From: an uncultured bacterium | GTDB taxonomy: Bacteria; Pseudomonadota; Gammaproteobacteria; Burkholderiales; Burkholderiaceae_C | Direction: 5' to 3' | Length of the DNA: 64,000 bases | Assembly (NCBI GenBank): GCA_903928495.1 | Contig: CAIYQZ010000074.1 | Coordinates: forward strand, 54,687 to 118,686 | Part shown: positions 49,108 through 57,503 of the stretch, piece after piece | Layout of the letters: each line of letters opens with the position of its first letter | How positions within the stretch are numbered: position 1 is the first letter of the stretch | Position numbers and translations under genes: made by a program | Notes under the pieces: generated by a model | What the model was told of the DNA's origin: nothing | Database searches by the model: none | The model's input: only the letters and a program-made list of their open reading frames with translations

Positions 49108-51240
49108 ATGAATCGATTCACTGACACAGAGAAAAATAACTTCTACCGGGCCGCCGATTCACTTCGTAAATATCGACGCGCGGAACTGGTAGATGACGCG
49201 ACAGGAGAATCGACCTTAGCTGAGCTCTACTGCGACCCGCTGCCCGCCCAAGGTCTTTCTAATCGAATAAATAGCGCAAACACCACGCTGATTGTTGGAC
49301 GCAAAGGAACTGGGAAATCAACCGTATTCCAAAAACTGCAGCACGACGTTCGCAAGTCTAACGATCGACTTACCGCCTACATTGACATTAAGACTATATG
49401 GGACTCTTCCCAGGTAGATGTCGCACTACAAGAACGAGTTGCAGCAATTGACTTCGCGCTGCCGCCGGCAACGGTTCAACGCATGTTGATGTACCGAACT
49501 TTTTTGTCGAATGTCGTCGAAGAAATCAAGCGAGAGTTAGACAAACGTCTAAAGGAATCGGTCTTGGTGCGAATCAAAAATGCATTTACTGGTCGACTTG
49601 ATGATCTGAAGAAGGAACTAGATGCTTTTCAATCAGAATACTCTGACGATAATTTTGTACGGATACTTGGCGTAAAAACACTGGGGTTAAAAGAGCATAG
49701 CGAGGCAAAGCAATCACAGACAACAACCTATAGCTTCAAAGGTTCAGCAAGTCCATCAAATGCTGGCTTTGAAACATCTGCCGAAAAAAGATCAACTGAT
49801 GAGCATGGGCGGGTGCACGACGCACAGTTTTCAGATGTGTTGCTTAACGTATTTGATCCTGCGGGTCTGATTCGAAAGTTGAAGAACGTTCTTGAGAAAG
49901 CGGAGATTCGGCACCTTTACCTACTAATCGATGACTTTTCCGAGCTTCCAGAAGACGCGATGAAAATTGTTGTCGATGTGCTGCTTGCGCCGATGAACAA
50001 CTTGTCGGATGAGTTCGTCAAGCTAAAGATTGCTGCCTATCCTGGCCGCATATATCTTGGTGCGATTGATCGTACGAAAATCGACGAGGTCTATCTTGAT
50101 CTTTTCAAACTCTACGGATCTAGTGACATCACTAAGTTGGAAGAGAATGGCAAGGACTTCACCTATCGACTGATATCTCAAAGAATCAGCCATTTTTGCG
50201 GCGGAGATCCCGTTAGATTTTTTGATAAGAATTTTGACGAGGCATTTCGACAACTCTTTAACGCTGGGCTATGTAACCCACGAATTTTGGGTCACATCCT
50301 CGTTTATCTATATGAATCCCATGTAACTGCCGACAAAATAATTGGCGTTCGCGCAATTGGAGATGCCTCAAGAAAATTCTATGAAGAAAAAGTGGAAAGC
50401 TACTTTCAGACAGGGCGTTTTTTGCAGGAGGCATTCAACGAACGCTCATCGATTTTTAGCCTAAAGGAATTGCTTGAATCTTTTGTGCAGCGCGCACGTG
50501 AACTTAGGCGTCACACGTCAAGTGTTTTTTCGAAGATCCCCTCTACCCCACCGACTAGTCATTTTCATGTTCCGACTCAGTACGAATCGCTGCTAACAAC
50601 CTTGGAGTTGAATTTCTTTTTGACGAAGTACTTTGAGATGAGCGACAGAGAAGGTCGAAAGGTTGCCGTTTATGCTATGAACTTCGGCCTGTGTGACAAA
50701 TACACAATTACTTTTGGTCGCCCAACAGGCGAACGGGAATTCAGGCTCTACTTTATTGAGCGGGTATTTGATTATTCGCCGCTTGTTCTCAACTATTTAA
50801 AAAGCAATCAGGAAATTGTCTGCGGAAATTGTGGCAATCGATTCGAATATGCAGATCTAGATAAGCTCCAATTTTTTGGCATGAAGTGCAACAAATGCGC
50901 AGTGGGAATATGCAGCGTGACGAATCTATCTCGCAAATACGAAACAGAATTGAAGGCCATTAGTGGTGAACTGCTACTGCCTCGAACTGAACTGGGAATA
51001 CTCCAGACCCTTGAGACTACTGAGCACCCCATGCGGGCGGGCGAAATTGCCGAAGAAATGGATTGCTCACACCAGCTAATTGGTCGCAGAGCAAAGAACC
51101 TTGAAGAGCGGCAACTGGTATCACGAGGCACCAGTGAGGATGGTCGTCGTAGCTATGCTCTTACTGAACTAGCCAAGAAGAGCTATTTCGATGGGAGTAC
51201 CACGACAGATCTTATTCTTCCGGAATCGACTCCAGACTAG
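49108..51240 (+). CDS. P-loop NTPase with zinc ribbon and winged helix, foreign-looking, candidate defence gene
   Basis: A 710-residue protein that I cannot assign to a named family. It has Walker A in LIVGRKGTGKST (residues 61-72), a Walker B-like YLLIDDFSEL (271-280) in an NTPase region of about 1-430, a polar spacer near 195-240, a four-cysteine zinc ribbon (Cys572, 575, 594 and 597, in VCGNCGNRF and MKCNKC), and a C-terminal winged helix (about 625-695, with GEIAEEMDCSHQLIGRRAKNL). The gene is markedly more AT-rich, with codon use unlike its neighbours, so recent transfer is likely. It stands alone between glnS and the DUF924 gene. GGGAG precedes the ATG. A nucleic-acid-sensing defence ATPase is a reasonable guess, not shown. 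Confidence 0.8.
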   Translation: MNRFTDTEKNNFYRAADSLRKYRRAELVDDATGESTLAELYCDPLPAQGLSNRINSANTTLIVGRKGTGKSTVFQKLQHDVRKSNDRLTAYIDIKTIWDSSQVDVALQERVAAIDFALPPATVQRMLMYRTFLSNVVEEIKRELDKRLKESVLVRIKNAFTGRLDDLKKELDAFQSEYSDDNFVRILGVKTLGLKEHSEAKQSQTTTYSFKGSASPSNAGFETSAEKRSTDEHGRVHDAQFSDVLLNVFDPAGLIRKLKNVLEKAEIRHLYLLIDDFSELPEDAMKIVVDVLLAPMNNLSDEFVKLKIAAYPGRIYLGAIDRTKIDEVYLDLFKLYGSSDITKLEENGKDFTYRLISQRISHFCGGDPVRFFDKNFDEAFRQLFNAGLCNPRILGHILVYLYESHVTADKIIGVRAIGDASRKFYEEKVESYFQTGRFLQEAFNERSSIFSLKELLESFVQRARELRRHTSSVFSKIPSTPPTSHFHVPTQYESLLTTLELNFFLTKYFEMSDREGRKVAVYAMNFGLCDKYTITFGRPTGEREFRLYFIERVFDYSPLVLNYLKSNQEIVCGNCGNRFEYADLDKLQFFGMKCNKCAVGICSVTNLSRKYETELKAISGELLLPRTELGILQTLETTEHPMRAGEIAEEMDCSHQLIGRRAKNLEERQLVSRGTSEDGRRSYALTELAKKSYFDGSTTTDLILPESTPD

Positions 51241-51247
51241 GCAATAG

Positions 51248-51256
51248 ATTCCCCAC
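51248..51256 (-). repeat. right 9-bp inverted repeat flanking AT-rich gene
   Basis: ATTCCCCAC, 7 bases after the stop of the P-loop gene, the reverse complement of GTGGGGAAT at 49085-49093. Confidence 0.4.
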
Positions 51257-51315
51257 ATCAGTACAACTTTTGCACATTGCAGCAGCGACACGGAGTGCCT
51301 CTCCTATCAGTACCC

Positions 51316-51855
51316 ATGCAACCCCAAAACCTCCTCCACTTCTGGTTCACAGAGCTAACCCCCAAGCAGCACTTCGCCAAAGACGCTGCGCTGGACGAAG
51401 CCATCCGCACCCGCTTCGGGGCCACGCTGGAGGCTGCTGCGCGGTGTGAGCTGTTTGCCTGGCGCACCACGCCAGAGGGGCGGCTGGCAGAGGTGTTGGT
51501 CCTGGACCAGTTTTCGCGCAACGTGTACCGCGACACGCCACGCGCCTTTGCGCAGGACGCGCTGGCCCTCGCTCTGGCGCAAGAGCTGGTGGCCAGCGGG
51601 CAAGACCGCAGCCTGCCCGTGGCGCAGCGCAGCTTTGCCTACATGCCCTACATGCACAGCGAGTCGGCGCTGATTCATGAGCAAGCAGTGGCGCTGTTTT
51701 CGCAGCCGGGGCAGGAAGACAACCTGCGTTTTGAACATGCCCACAAGGCCATCATCGACCGCTTTGGCCGCTACCCCCATCGCAACGCCATTCTGGGTCG
51801 CAGCTCCACGGCGGAAGAGCTGGCGTTTTTGAGCGGACCGGGGTCTTCGTTCTGA
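51316..51855 (+). CDS. DUF924 family protein
   Basis: A 179-residue all-helical protein with the DUF924 motifs LHFWFTELTPKQHFAKD at the start, LVLDQFSRNVYRDTPRAFAQD near 58, and FAYMPYMHSESALIHEQAV near 107, ending with the YPHRNAILGRSSTAEE repeat. The structure is TPR-like; no activity is established. The ATG at 51316 gives MQPQNLLHFWF. Base composition is back to that of the host chromosome. Confidence 0.88.
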   Translation: MQPQNLLHFWFTELTPKQHFAKDAALDEAIRTRFGATLEAAARCELFAWRTTPEGRLAEVLVLDQFSRNVYRDTPRAFAQDALALALAQELVASGQDRSLPVAQRSFAYMPYMHSESALIHEQAVALFSQPGQEDNLRFEHAHKAIIDRFGRYPHRNAILGRSSTAEELAFLSGPGSSF

Positions 51856-51866
51856 CTGGCTCAGAA

Positions 51867-51930
51867 CATTTTTTATATAAAAACAGTGCTTACCGCTTAT
51901 CCATAAAGCGCAGGCAGCTATCTATTTTGA
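51867..51930 (+). repeat. dispersed AT-rich repeat, copy 9 (intergenic)
   Basis: AAACAGTGCTTACCGCTTAT, then CAGGCAGCTATCTATTTTG, matches the core CCACCGCTTT ... GCAGCTATTGTTTTT. It lies 12 bases after the DUF924 stop and before the toxin-antitoxin promoter. Confidence 0.7.
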
Positions 51931-52045
51931 ATTTCCTAGCAATCCGCAGCCGCGTCATGCATCGCGGGCTTGTTGCACTTGGCTCACGGCAATCACGCAC
52001 CCGGTGACCACGTCGCCGCCCACGCGGCGAATCAGCCACCAATGT

Positions 52046-52091
52046 GTTTCTCATAGTTGACAAATATTTGTTTTTGTACATGATGAGAAAC
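52046..52091 (+). promoter_or_regulatory. autoregulatory promoter/operator of the toxin-antitoxin operon
   Basis: TTGACA (52057-52062) and CATGAT (52079-52084, 16-base spacer) form a plausible sigma-70 promoter. It is framed by GTTTCTCAT (52046-52054) and its exact reverse complement ATGAGAAAC (52083-52091), and a perfect 12-bp palindrome ACAAATATTTGT (52060-52071) covers the -35 and spacer. Transcription would begin only a few bases before the antitoxin ATG at 52094. XRE antitoxins typically repress their own promoter through such palindromes. Confidence 0.6.
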
Positions 52092-52093
52092 AA

Positions 52094-52612
52094 ATGAATC
52101 CCAATCCACCCACTACCATCGCCCCAAGCGCCGCACAGTTGCAGGCCTTGGGCCAGCAGCTTCGCGCTCGCCGCAAGGCTTTGCGCGTCAGCAGCACGGC
52201 AGCGGCTGAGGCAGCGGGCATGTCGCGGGTGACGCTGCACCGCATCGAGAAAGGTGAGCCTTCGGTGGCGGGTGGTGCCTGGGCGCAAGCCATGGCGGCG
52301 CTGGGCATGGTGCTGCAGGCCCGCAACACCGAAGAAAAGCCCACCAACGATGGGAACCAAGGCAACCCAACAAACTTGGCCGAGTGGATACCGGTGCGCG
52401 TGCGCTTGCAAAACTACCCACAGCTCAAAGCCCTGGCCTGGCAGGTGCATGGCACTGACACGCTGTCACCGGCAGAGGCGTGGGGCATTTACGAGCGCAA
52501 TGCCCGGCATTTGGAAATGGCCAACATGTCGGCCGCCGAACTTGCTTTGGTACAGGCTTTGCGCACGGGGCTGGGTGGCGGCACCGAAACAACAGGCACC
52601 GCCCATGTTTGA
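52094..52612 (+). CDS. XRE-family antitoxin/regulator
   Basis: A 172-residue protein with an N-terminal helix-turn-helix (about 17-72, with STAAAEAAGMSRVTLHRIEKGE). A linker follows, and then a C-terminal domain (about 95-165, with WIPVRVRLQNYPQLKALAWQV and LSPAEAWGIYERN) that probably binds the toxin. It overlaps the nucleotidyltransferase gene by 8 bases. Function as antitoxin and autorepressor is inferred from the gene pairing and the palindromic promoter. Confidence 0.82.
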   Translation: MNPNPPTTIAPSAAQLQALGQQLRARRKALRVSSTAAAEAAGMSRVTLHRIEKGEPSVAGGAWAQAMAALGMVLQARNTEEKPTNDGNQGNPTNLAEWIPVRVRLQNYPQLKALAWQVHGTDTLSPAEAWGIYERNARHLEMANMSAAELALVQALRTGLGGGTETTGTAHV

Positions 52613-53315
52613 GCGGCCCCACCACCAACGCATTGCGCATGTGCTGGCCGCGCTGAACGGGGACCTGCTGCGCCAGCACGGCTGCTTGTTTGGTGGCGGC
52701 ACCTGCATTGCGCTGCGCCATGGCGAGTACCGGGAGTCGGTGGACATTGACTTTCTGGTGTCTGATGCCGCTGGCTACCGCGAACTGCGGCAGTTGGTCA
52801 CAGGCGCCCAAGGGCTCAACGCCCTGCTCAGGTCGGGCGCAGAGCCGCTGACGGTGGGGCGCGAGGTGCGCGCCGACCAATATGGTTTGAGAACCCAGGT
52901 GCAGATGGACGGGCAACTCATCAAATTTGAAATGGTCCGCGAGGCACGCATGGCGCTGGAGGCACCGGGCAACAGCGACGTGATAAGCGGCATTGCCACC
53001 CTCACACTGCTGGATCTGGCGGCTTCAAAGTTGTTGGCCAACTCAGACCGGCAGGCAGACGACGGCGTGTTCAGCCGCGATGTGATTGACCTGGCCATGA
53101 TGAACCTGCGCTTGCCGCTGCTGCAAGCGGCATTGGCCAAGGCCGAACTGGCTTACGGCGCCTCTGTGGCGCGTGACCTGGCCAAAGCCATTGACCGCCT
53201 GCAAGAGCGCGCTGGCTGGCTGGAGCGCTGCATGCAGGCCATGGCCATGACGCTGCCCAAAGCGGTGGTGTGGCAAAAAGTTCGGGCTCTGCGCAAGCTG
53301 GTGAAACCTGTTTGA
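52605..53315 (+). CDS. AbiEii-type nucleotidyltransferase toxin
   Basis: A 236-residue protein of the nucleotidyltransferase AbiEii/AbiGii toxin group. Motifs are LFGGGTCIALRHGEYRESVDIDFLV (helix GG and the DxD at 45-47), and the late LDLAASKLLANSDR and SRDVIDLAMM that carry the conserved Lys and RD residues of the family. Members modify tRNA or other nucleic acids by nucleotide transfer and cause reversible growth arrest or phage abortive infection. The ATG at 52605 overlaps the antitoxin stop. Confidence 0.85.
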   Translation: MFERPHHQRIAHVLAALNGDLLRQHGCLFGGGTCIALRHGEYRESVDIDFLVSDAAGYRELRQLVTGAQGLNALLRSGAEPLTVGREVRADQYGLRTQVQMDGQLIKFEMVREARMALEAPGNSDVISGIATLTLLDLAASKLLANSDRQADDGVFSRDVIDLAMMNLRLPLLQAALAKAELAYGASVARDLAKAIDRLQERAGWLERCMQAMAMTLPKAVVWQKVRALRKLVKPV

Positions 53316-53393
53316 GGGGTGCATATTGGCTGCAGCTGCAAGGAAGTAGCGCTGAAGTTTTTTTGCGTATGCTGGCGGCAGGAGGGGTTGCCC

Positions 53394-53687
53394 ATGAAAA
53401 GATGGTTTCACCGAGTGGTGCTGTCGCGGCGCTGGGCCACATTTGCGGTGCTGGGGCTGAGCTTTCTGCTGTTTGGCAGCAGCTCGCTCAACCTGCTGTT
53501 TGTGGCCAAGGCCAACATGGAGCTGATTGCCGAACACGGCTGGCAAGCTCTGGTTGAGGGCGGAGCACAGCAACTGCTGGAGGTGCTGGCCACGGCCTAT
53601 GTCAGCATGGCGGCGTACGTGGTGTTCAAGGCGTGCGAGGCCAAGCTGGTGCGCTCCATCATCGACCCGCCCGGCGTGCATCATTGA
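53394..53687 (+). CDS. small membrane protein
   Basis: A 97-residue protein beginning MKRWFHRVVLSRRW, basic and cytosolic, followed by one clear transmembrane helix (about 16-40, FAVLGLSFLLFGSSS) and an amphipathic part that includes LLEVLATAYVSMAAYVVF, a possible second helix. It has a strong AGGAGG ribosome site 8 bases upstream of the ATG. I do not recognise it. It lies downstream of the toxin gene by 78 bases and could be part of that accessory block. Confidence 0.55.
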   Translation: MKRWFHRVVLSRRWATFAVLGLSFLLFGSSSLNLLFVAKANMELIAEHGWQALVEGGAQQLLEVLATAYVSMAAYVVFKACEAKLVRSIIDPPGVHH

Positions 53688-53724
53688 CAACCGACCCGCT
53701 GGCCCAAAGGCCAGGCCTGCCGCC

Positions 53725-54060
53725 ATGCCCTCCCGCCAGCCCCGCGCCCACCACCATGTGTATGTGATTGAGCTGCACCCCGACGTACTGCAAGAGCCCA
53801 AATTCCGGCGCTGCAACCCTGGCTATGTGGACGGCAAACCTTGCGTTTACGTGGGCATGACGGGGCTTGACCCCGATGTGCGGTTTGACAAACACAAGGC
53901 GGGCATTCAGGCCAACGCCTACGTACAAAAGTACGGCCTGCGCCTGCTGCCCGACCTGTACGAAGGGTTCAACCCCATGCCATACAAGGTGGCCCAGGAG
54001 CGCGAGGTGGAGGTGGGCATTGACTTGCGCTCGGCAGGGTTTGGGGTGTGGCAGGCCTGA
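53725..54060 (+). CDS. GIY-YIG-like small protein
   Basis: A 111-residue protein with HHVYVIELHPDVL at the start and CVYVGMTGLDPDVRFDKHKAG near 38-60. The spacing of the two VYV segments and the later NAYVQKYGLRLLPDLYE resembles the GIY-YIG nuclease core, although the usual downstream catalytic Glu is not certain (ReVEVGI near 95 is a candidate). It is likely a small nuclease-like protein of unknown role. The ATG at 53725 gives MPSRQPRAHHH. Confidence 0.5.
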   Translation: MPSRQPRAHHHVYVIELHPDVLQEPKFRRCNPGYVDGKPCVYVGMTGLDPDVRFDKHKAGIQANAYVQKYGLRLLPDLYEGFNPMPYKVAQEREVEVGIDLRSAGFGVWQA

Positions 54061-54092
54061 CCCGGCCCGGCGGCTACCATTCGCCCACACCC

Positions 54093-54713
54093 ATGCCCAC
54101 CATCGCCATCATCGACTTTGAAACCACCGGCATGTCGCCCGACGTGGGTGCGCGCCCAACAGAAGTGGCCATCGTGCTGACCGAGCAGGGCCGCGTGGTG
54201 GACCGCTACCAAAGCCTGATGAACCCGGGGGTGCACATTCCGCCGTTCATCACCGGGCTGACCGGCATCACCAACGCCATGGTGGGCGCGGCCCCGCCGG
54301 TGGCGCAGGTCATGGCCGAGGCAGCGCGGTTTGTGGGTGATGCGCCCATGGTGGCGCACAACGCGTCGTTTGACCGCAAGTTTTGGCAGGCCGAGTTGGG
54401 GCAGCTTGGCTTGCGCACCGACCACCCGTTTGCCTGCACAGTGCTGCTGTCGCGCCGCCTGTACCCGCACGCGCCCAGCCACAAGCTGGGGGCGCTGGTA
54501 CAACACCTGGATTTGCCCGCCAGCGGCCGCGCCCACCGCGCCCTGGCCGACGCCGAAATGACGGCAGAGCTGCTGCGCCACATGCTGGGTGTGCTGCGCC
54601 GCGACCACAGCCTGCACCAACCCAGCCACGCGCTGCTGATGCAGTTGCAACGCTGCACCAAAGCGCAGGTGCCGCAGTGGCTGGCGCAGGCGGCCACCGA
54701 GCTTCACCGCTAG
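54093..54713 (+). CDS. DEDDh 3'-5' exonuclease (DnaQ-like)
   Basis: A 206-residue exonuclease with all DEDDh motifs: IIDFETTG (Asp7, Glu9), VAHNASFDRKF near 86 and HRALADAEMTAELL near 148 (His and Asp). It resembles the proofreading epsilon subunit and RNase T class and acts on single-stranded 3' ends. There is no clamp-binding motif that I can identify. It follows the GIY-YIG-like gene and precedes the SDR gene by 9 bases. Confidence 0.87.
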   Translation: MPTIAIIDFETTGMSPDVGARPTEVAIVLTEQGRVVDRYQSLMNPGVHIPPFITGLTGITNAMVGAAPPVAQVMAEAARFVGDAPMVAHNASFDRKFWQAELGQLGLRTDHPFACTVLLSRRLYPHAPSHKLGALVQHLDLPASGRAHRALADAEMTAELLRHMLGVLRRDHSLHQPSHALLMQLQRCTKAQVPQWLAQAATELHR

Positions 54714-54722
54714 CATGGCGGC

Positions 54723-55523
54723 ATGAACACACCCACTTCACCCCCCTCTTCCGCCTCCCCCATTCAGTTTGGCCACCAGGGCCGCGTGGTGCTGATCACC
54801 GGCGGGGCGCAAGGCATTGGCGCGGCCTGTGCGCGGCGGTTTGCCCGCGAAGGTGCGCGGGTGGTGCTGGCAGATGTGGCGGACGCCCCAGGCCAGGCCC
54901 TGGCCAGCGAATTGGGTGCCCTGTACGTGCATTGCGATGTGGGCAGCCAGGTGCAGGTCAACAGTGCCGTGGCAAAGGCCGTGGCCGCACACGGCCGCAT
55001 TGACGTGCTGGTAAACAACGCGGGCATATTCAAGGCGGCGGACTTCCTGGACGTGACCGAGGAAGACTTTGACGCCGTGCTGCGCGTCAACCTGAAGGGC
55101 GCATTTCTGGTGGGGCAAGCCGTGGCGCGCGAGATGGCCCGCCAGGGCAGCGGCTCCATCGTCAACATGAGCTCAGTGAACGGCGTGATGGCCATACCCA
55201 ACATTGCCAGCTACAACGTGAGCAAGGGAGGCATCAACCAGCTCACGCGGGTGATGGCGCTTGCCCTGGCCGACCATGGCATCCGCGTGAATGCAGTGGC
55301 CCCCGGCACCATTGCCACCGAGCTGGCGGCACAGGCCGTGCTGACCAGCGAGGCCGCGCGCACCAAAATTCTGAGCCGCACGCCCATGAAGCGCCTGGGC
55401 CAGCCGGAAGAAATTGCCGATGTGGTGGCCTGGCTGGCGAGCGATGCGGCCAGCTACGTCACGGGCGAGATCGTCACTGTGGACGGTGGCCGCATGGCGC
55501 TGAACTACACCGTGCCGGTGTAA
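54723..55523 (+). CDS. short-chain dehydrogenase/reductase
   Basis: A 266-residue SDR with the dinucleotide motif LITGGAQGIGAACA near 21-34, NNAG near 98, the catalytic Ser in MSSVNG near 145 and YNVSK near 160, and TVDGGRMAL at the end. The Asp in VVLADVAD indicates NAD(H) preference. The substrate is unknown; the family includes 3-hydroxyacyl and sugar dehydrogenases. It lies 200 bases before the acyl-CoA ligase gene. Confidence 0.88.
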   Translation: MNTPTSPPSSASPIQFGHQGRVVLITGGAQGIGAACARRFAREGARVVLADVADAPGQALASELGALYVHCDVGSQVQVNSAVAKAVAAHGRIDVLVNNAGIFKAADFLDVTEEDFDAVLRVNLKGAFLVGQAVAREMARQGSGSIVNMSSVNGVMAIPNIASYNVSKGGINQLTRVMALALADHGIRVNAVAPGTIATELAAQAVLTSEAARTKILSRTPMKRLGQPEEIADVVAWLASDAASYVTGEIVTVDGGRMALNYTVPV

Positions 55524-55720
55524 GCCCTTTTCGGCTCAGTGGGTGCGCCGCGCAGTCGCCCCATTCGGGTCAATGCGGTTGCAGTGAGTCCTCCAGCCTG
55601 GGTAAACCCTGCCCCGAAATGGAGAACCTCACTGTAAAAAATGACACGAAGCTGACAGACAGTTGCGCCCAATCGTTTGCACAGCCGTTTTCATTTTTTC
55701 AATCAACCTTCCATTTGCCC

Positions 55721-57469
55721 ATGTCCGACGCCCCAGCACACCCCTGGCACGCCACCTACCAACAAGTGGGCATTTCCCCCACTTTGGCCCAGTTGCCCTA
55801 CCAAAACCTGGCCGAACTGACGCACGAAAGCTGCAAGAAGTGGCAAGCCGAGAGCAAAGCCAAAGCGGCCTTCAGCTGTGTGGTGCCCAACGGCATGAAC
55901 GGCCGGCTGAGCTTTGCCGAGGTGGACGAACTGTCTGATGCCTTTGCCGGCTACCTGCGCGCCGTGTTGGGCCTCAAACCTGGCGACCGCGTGGCCGTGC
56001 AGTTGCCCAACAGCCTGGGCTACCCGGTGGCGGCGCTGGGTGTGTTCAAGGCCGGGTGCGTGCTGGTCAACACCAACCCGCTGTACACCGAGACGGAAAT
56101 GATCCACCAGTTCAACAACAGCGGTGCGCAGGTGCTGGTGCTGGTGGACATGTTTGCCGACAAACTGCCTGCTGTGCTGGCCAAAACCGGCATCAAGCAG
56201 GTGGTGCTGGCGTCGGTGCCCGAGTTCTTTCCGGCGGTGCCGGGGGCCATCGTGACAGGGGTGCAACGCTATTGGAACCGTGTGCTGCCCCCGGTCACGT
56301 CGCCTCACATCCGTCTGAAAGACGCTCTGGCTGCTGGCCGCGCCACACTGGCCAAAACACCTGCCAAACAGTACTGGCAAGCCGTGGGCCGAGATGATTT
56401 GGCACTGCTGCAATACACCGGCGGCACCACGGGTGTGAGCAAAGGGGCCATGCTGACGCACGGCAACCTGCTCAACAACATTTGCCAGACACACGCCATG
56501 GGCCAAAGCCACATGACGCCCGGCCAGGAATGTGTGCTGACGGCGCTGCCGCTGTATCACATCTTCGCTTTCACGGCCAACCTGCTGGGCTACATGACCA
56601 TTGGCGGGCACAACGTGCTCATTCCCAATCCACGGCCAGTGCAGAACCTGCAGCGCGCCATGGAGAACTACCCCATCACCTGGATGACGGGGGTCAACAC
56701 CTTGTTCAACGGGCTGCTGAACGAAGAGTGGTTCGTGGCGTACCCACCCAAAACCCTCAAGGCGTCCATTTCGGGCGGCACCTCATTGCACACCGCTGTG
56801 GCACAGCGCTGGCGCGACGTCACCAAAACCCCGATTGCAGAGGGCTATGGCCTGACCGAAACCGCGCCGGTGGTGAGCTTCAACCCGCTGACGGGCACGC
56901 CGCGTGACGGCAGCATTGGCATTCCCGCCCCAGGCACTGACGTGCGCCTGACCAACGACGAGGGGCACGACGTGGCCCCCGGCACACCGGGCGAGATTTG
57001 GGTGCGCGGCCCGCAGGTGATGAAGGGTTACTGGCAAACCGACGAAGAAACCGCGAAGGTCATGAACAACGGCTGGTTTGCCACGGGCGACATTGCCGTG
57101 ATGGATGAAACCGGTTTCATGCGCATCGTGGACCGCAAGAAGGACATGATCCTGGTGTCAGGTTTCAACGTGTACCCCAACGAGGTGGAAGACGTGATTG
57201 CCGACATGGACCACGTGCTGGAAGTGGCCGTCATTGGTGTGCCCGACGCCAAAACCGGTGAGGCCGTGCGCGCCTACGTGGTGCAAAACCCTGACCACAG
57301 CAAAGAGGTGATGCCCGCCGATGTGCTGGAGCACTGCCGCAAACACCTGGCCGCCTACAAGGTGCCCAAGCTGGTGGTGGTGCGCGACGAACTGCCCAAG
57401 AGCCCCATCGGCAAAGTGCTGCGCAAAGACCTGCGCAAGGCCGTGGCCGAAGAAATGAACCGCGCTTGA
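55721..57469 (+). CDS. fadD: long-chain fatty acid-CoA ligase
   Basis: A 582-residue AMP-forming acyl-CoA synthetase. The P-loop-like motif YTGGTTGVSKGAMLTH is near 226, GYGLTETAP near 372, and the C-terminal hinge DRKKDMILVSGFNVYPNE near 470-487, with the catalytic Lys in SPIGKVLRKDLR near the end. The ATG at 55721 gives MSDAPAHPW; the frame is open to 55619 but that part is AT-rich and unlike the family. Fatty-acid activation for beta-oxidation is the likely role. Confidence 0.92.
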   Translation: MSDAPAHPWHATYQQVGISPTLAQLPYQNLAELTHESCKKWQAESKAKAAFSCVVPNGMNGRLSFAEVDELSDAFAGYLRAVLGLKPGDRVAVQLPNSLGYPVAALGVFKAGCVLVNTNPLYTETEMIHQFNNSGAQVLVLVDMFADKLPAVLAKTGIKQVVLASVPEFFPAVPGAIVTGVQRYWNRVLPPVTSPHIRLKDALAAGRATLAKTPAKQYWQAVGRDDLALLQYTGGTTGVSKGAMLTHGNLLNNICQTHAMGQSHMTPGQECVLTALPLYHIFAFTANLLGYMTIGGHNVLIPNPRPVQNLQRAMENYPITWMTGVNTLFNGLLNEEWFVAYPPKTLKASISGGTSLHTAVAQRWRDVTKTPIAEGYGLTETAPVVSFNPLTGTPRDGSIGIPAPGTDVRLTNDEGHDVAPGTPGEIWVRGPQVMKGYWQTDEETAKVMNNGWFATGDIAVMDETGFMRIVDRKKDMILVSGFNVYPNEVEDVIADMDHVLEVAVIGVPDAKTGEAVRAYVVQNPDHSKEVMPADVLEHCRKHLAAYKVPKLVVVRDELPKSPIGKVLRKDLRKAVAEEMNRA

Positions 57470-57503
57470 GCCAACTCCACAGACACAACTTGAGAAGCTG
57501 CAC

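Noticed and set aside
53325..53370. Possible tenth copy of the dispersed repeat
   Set aside because: CAGCTGCAAG and GTAGCGCTGAAG are suggestive, but the central part is missing and the match is too short to separate from chance.
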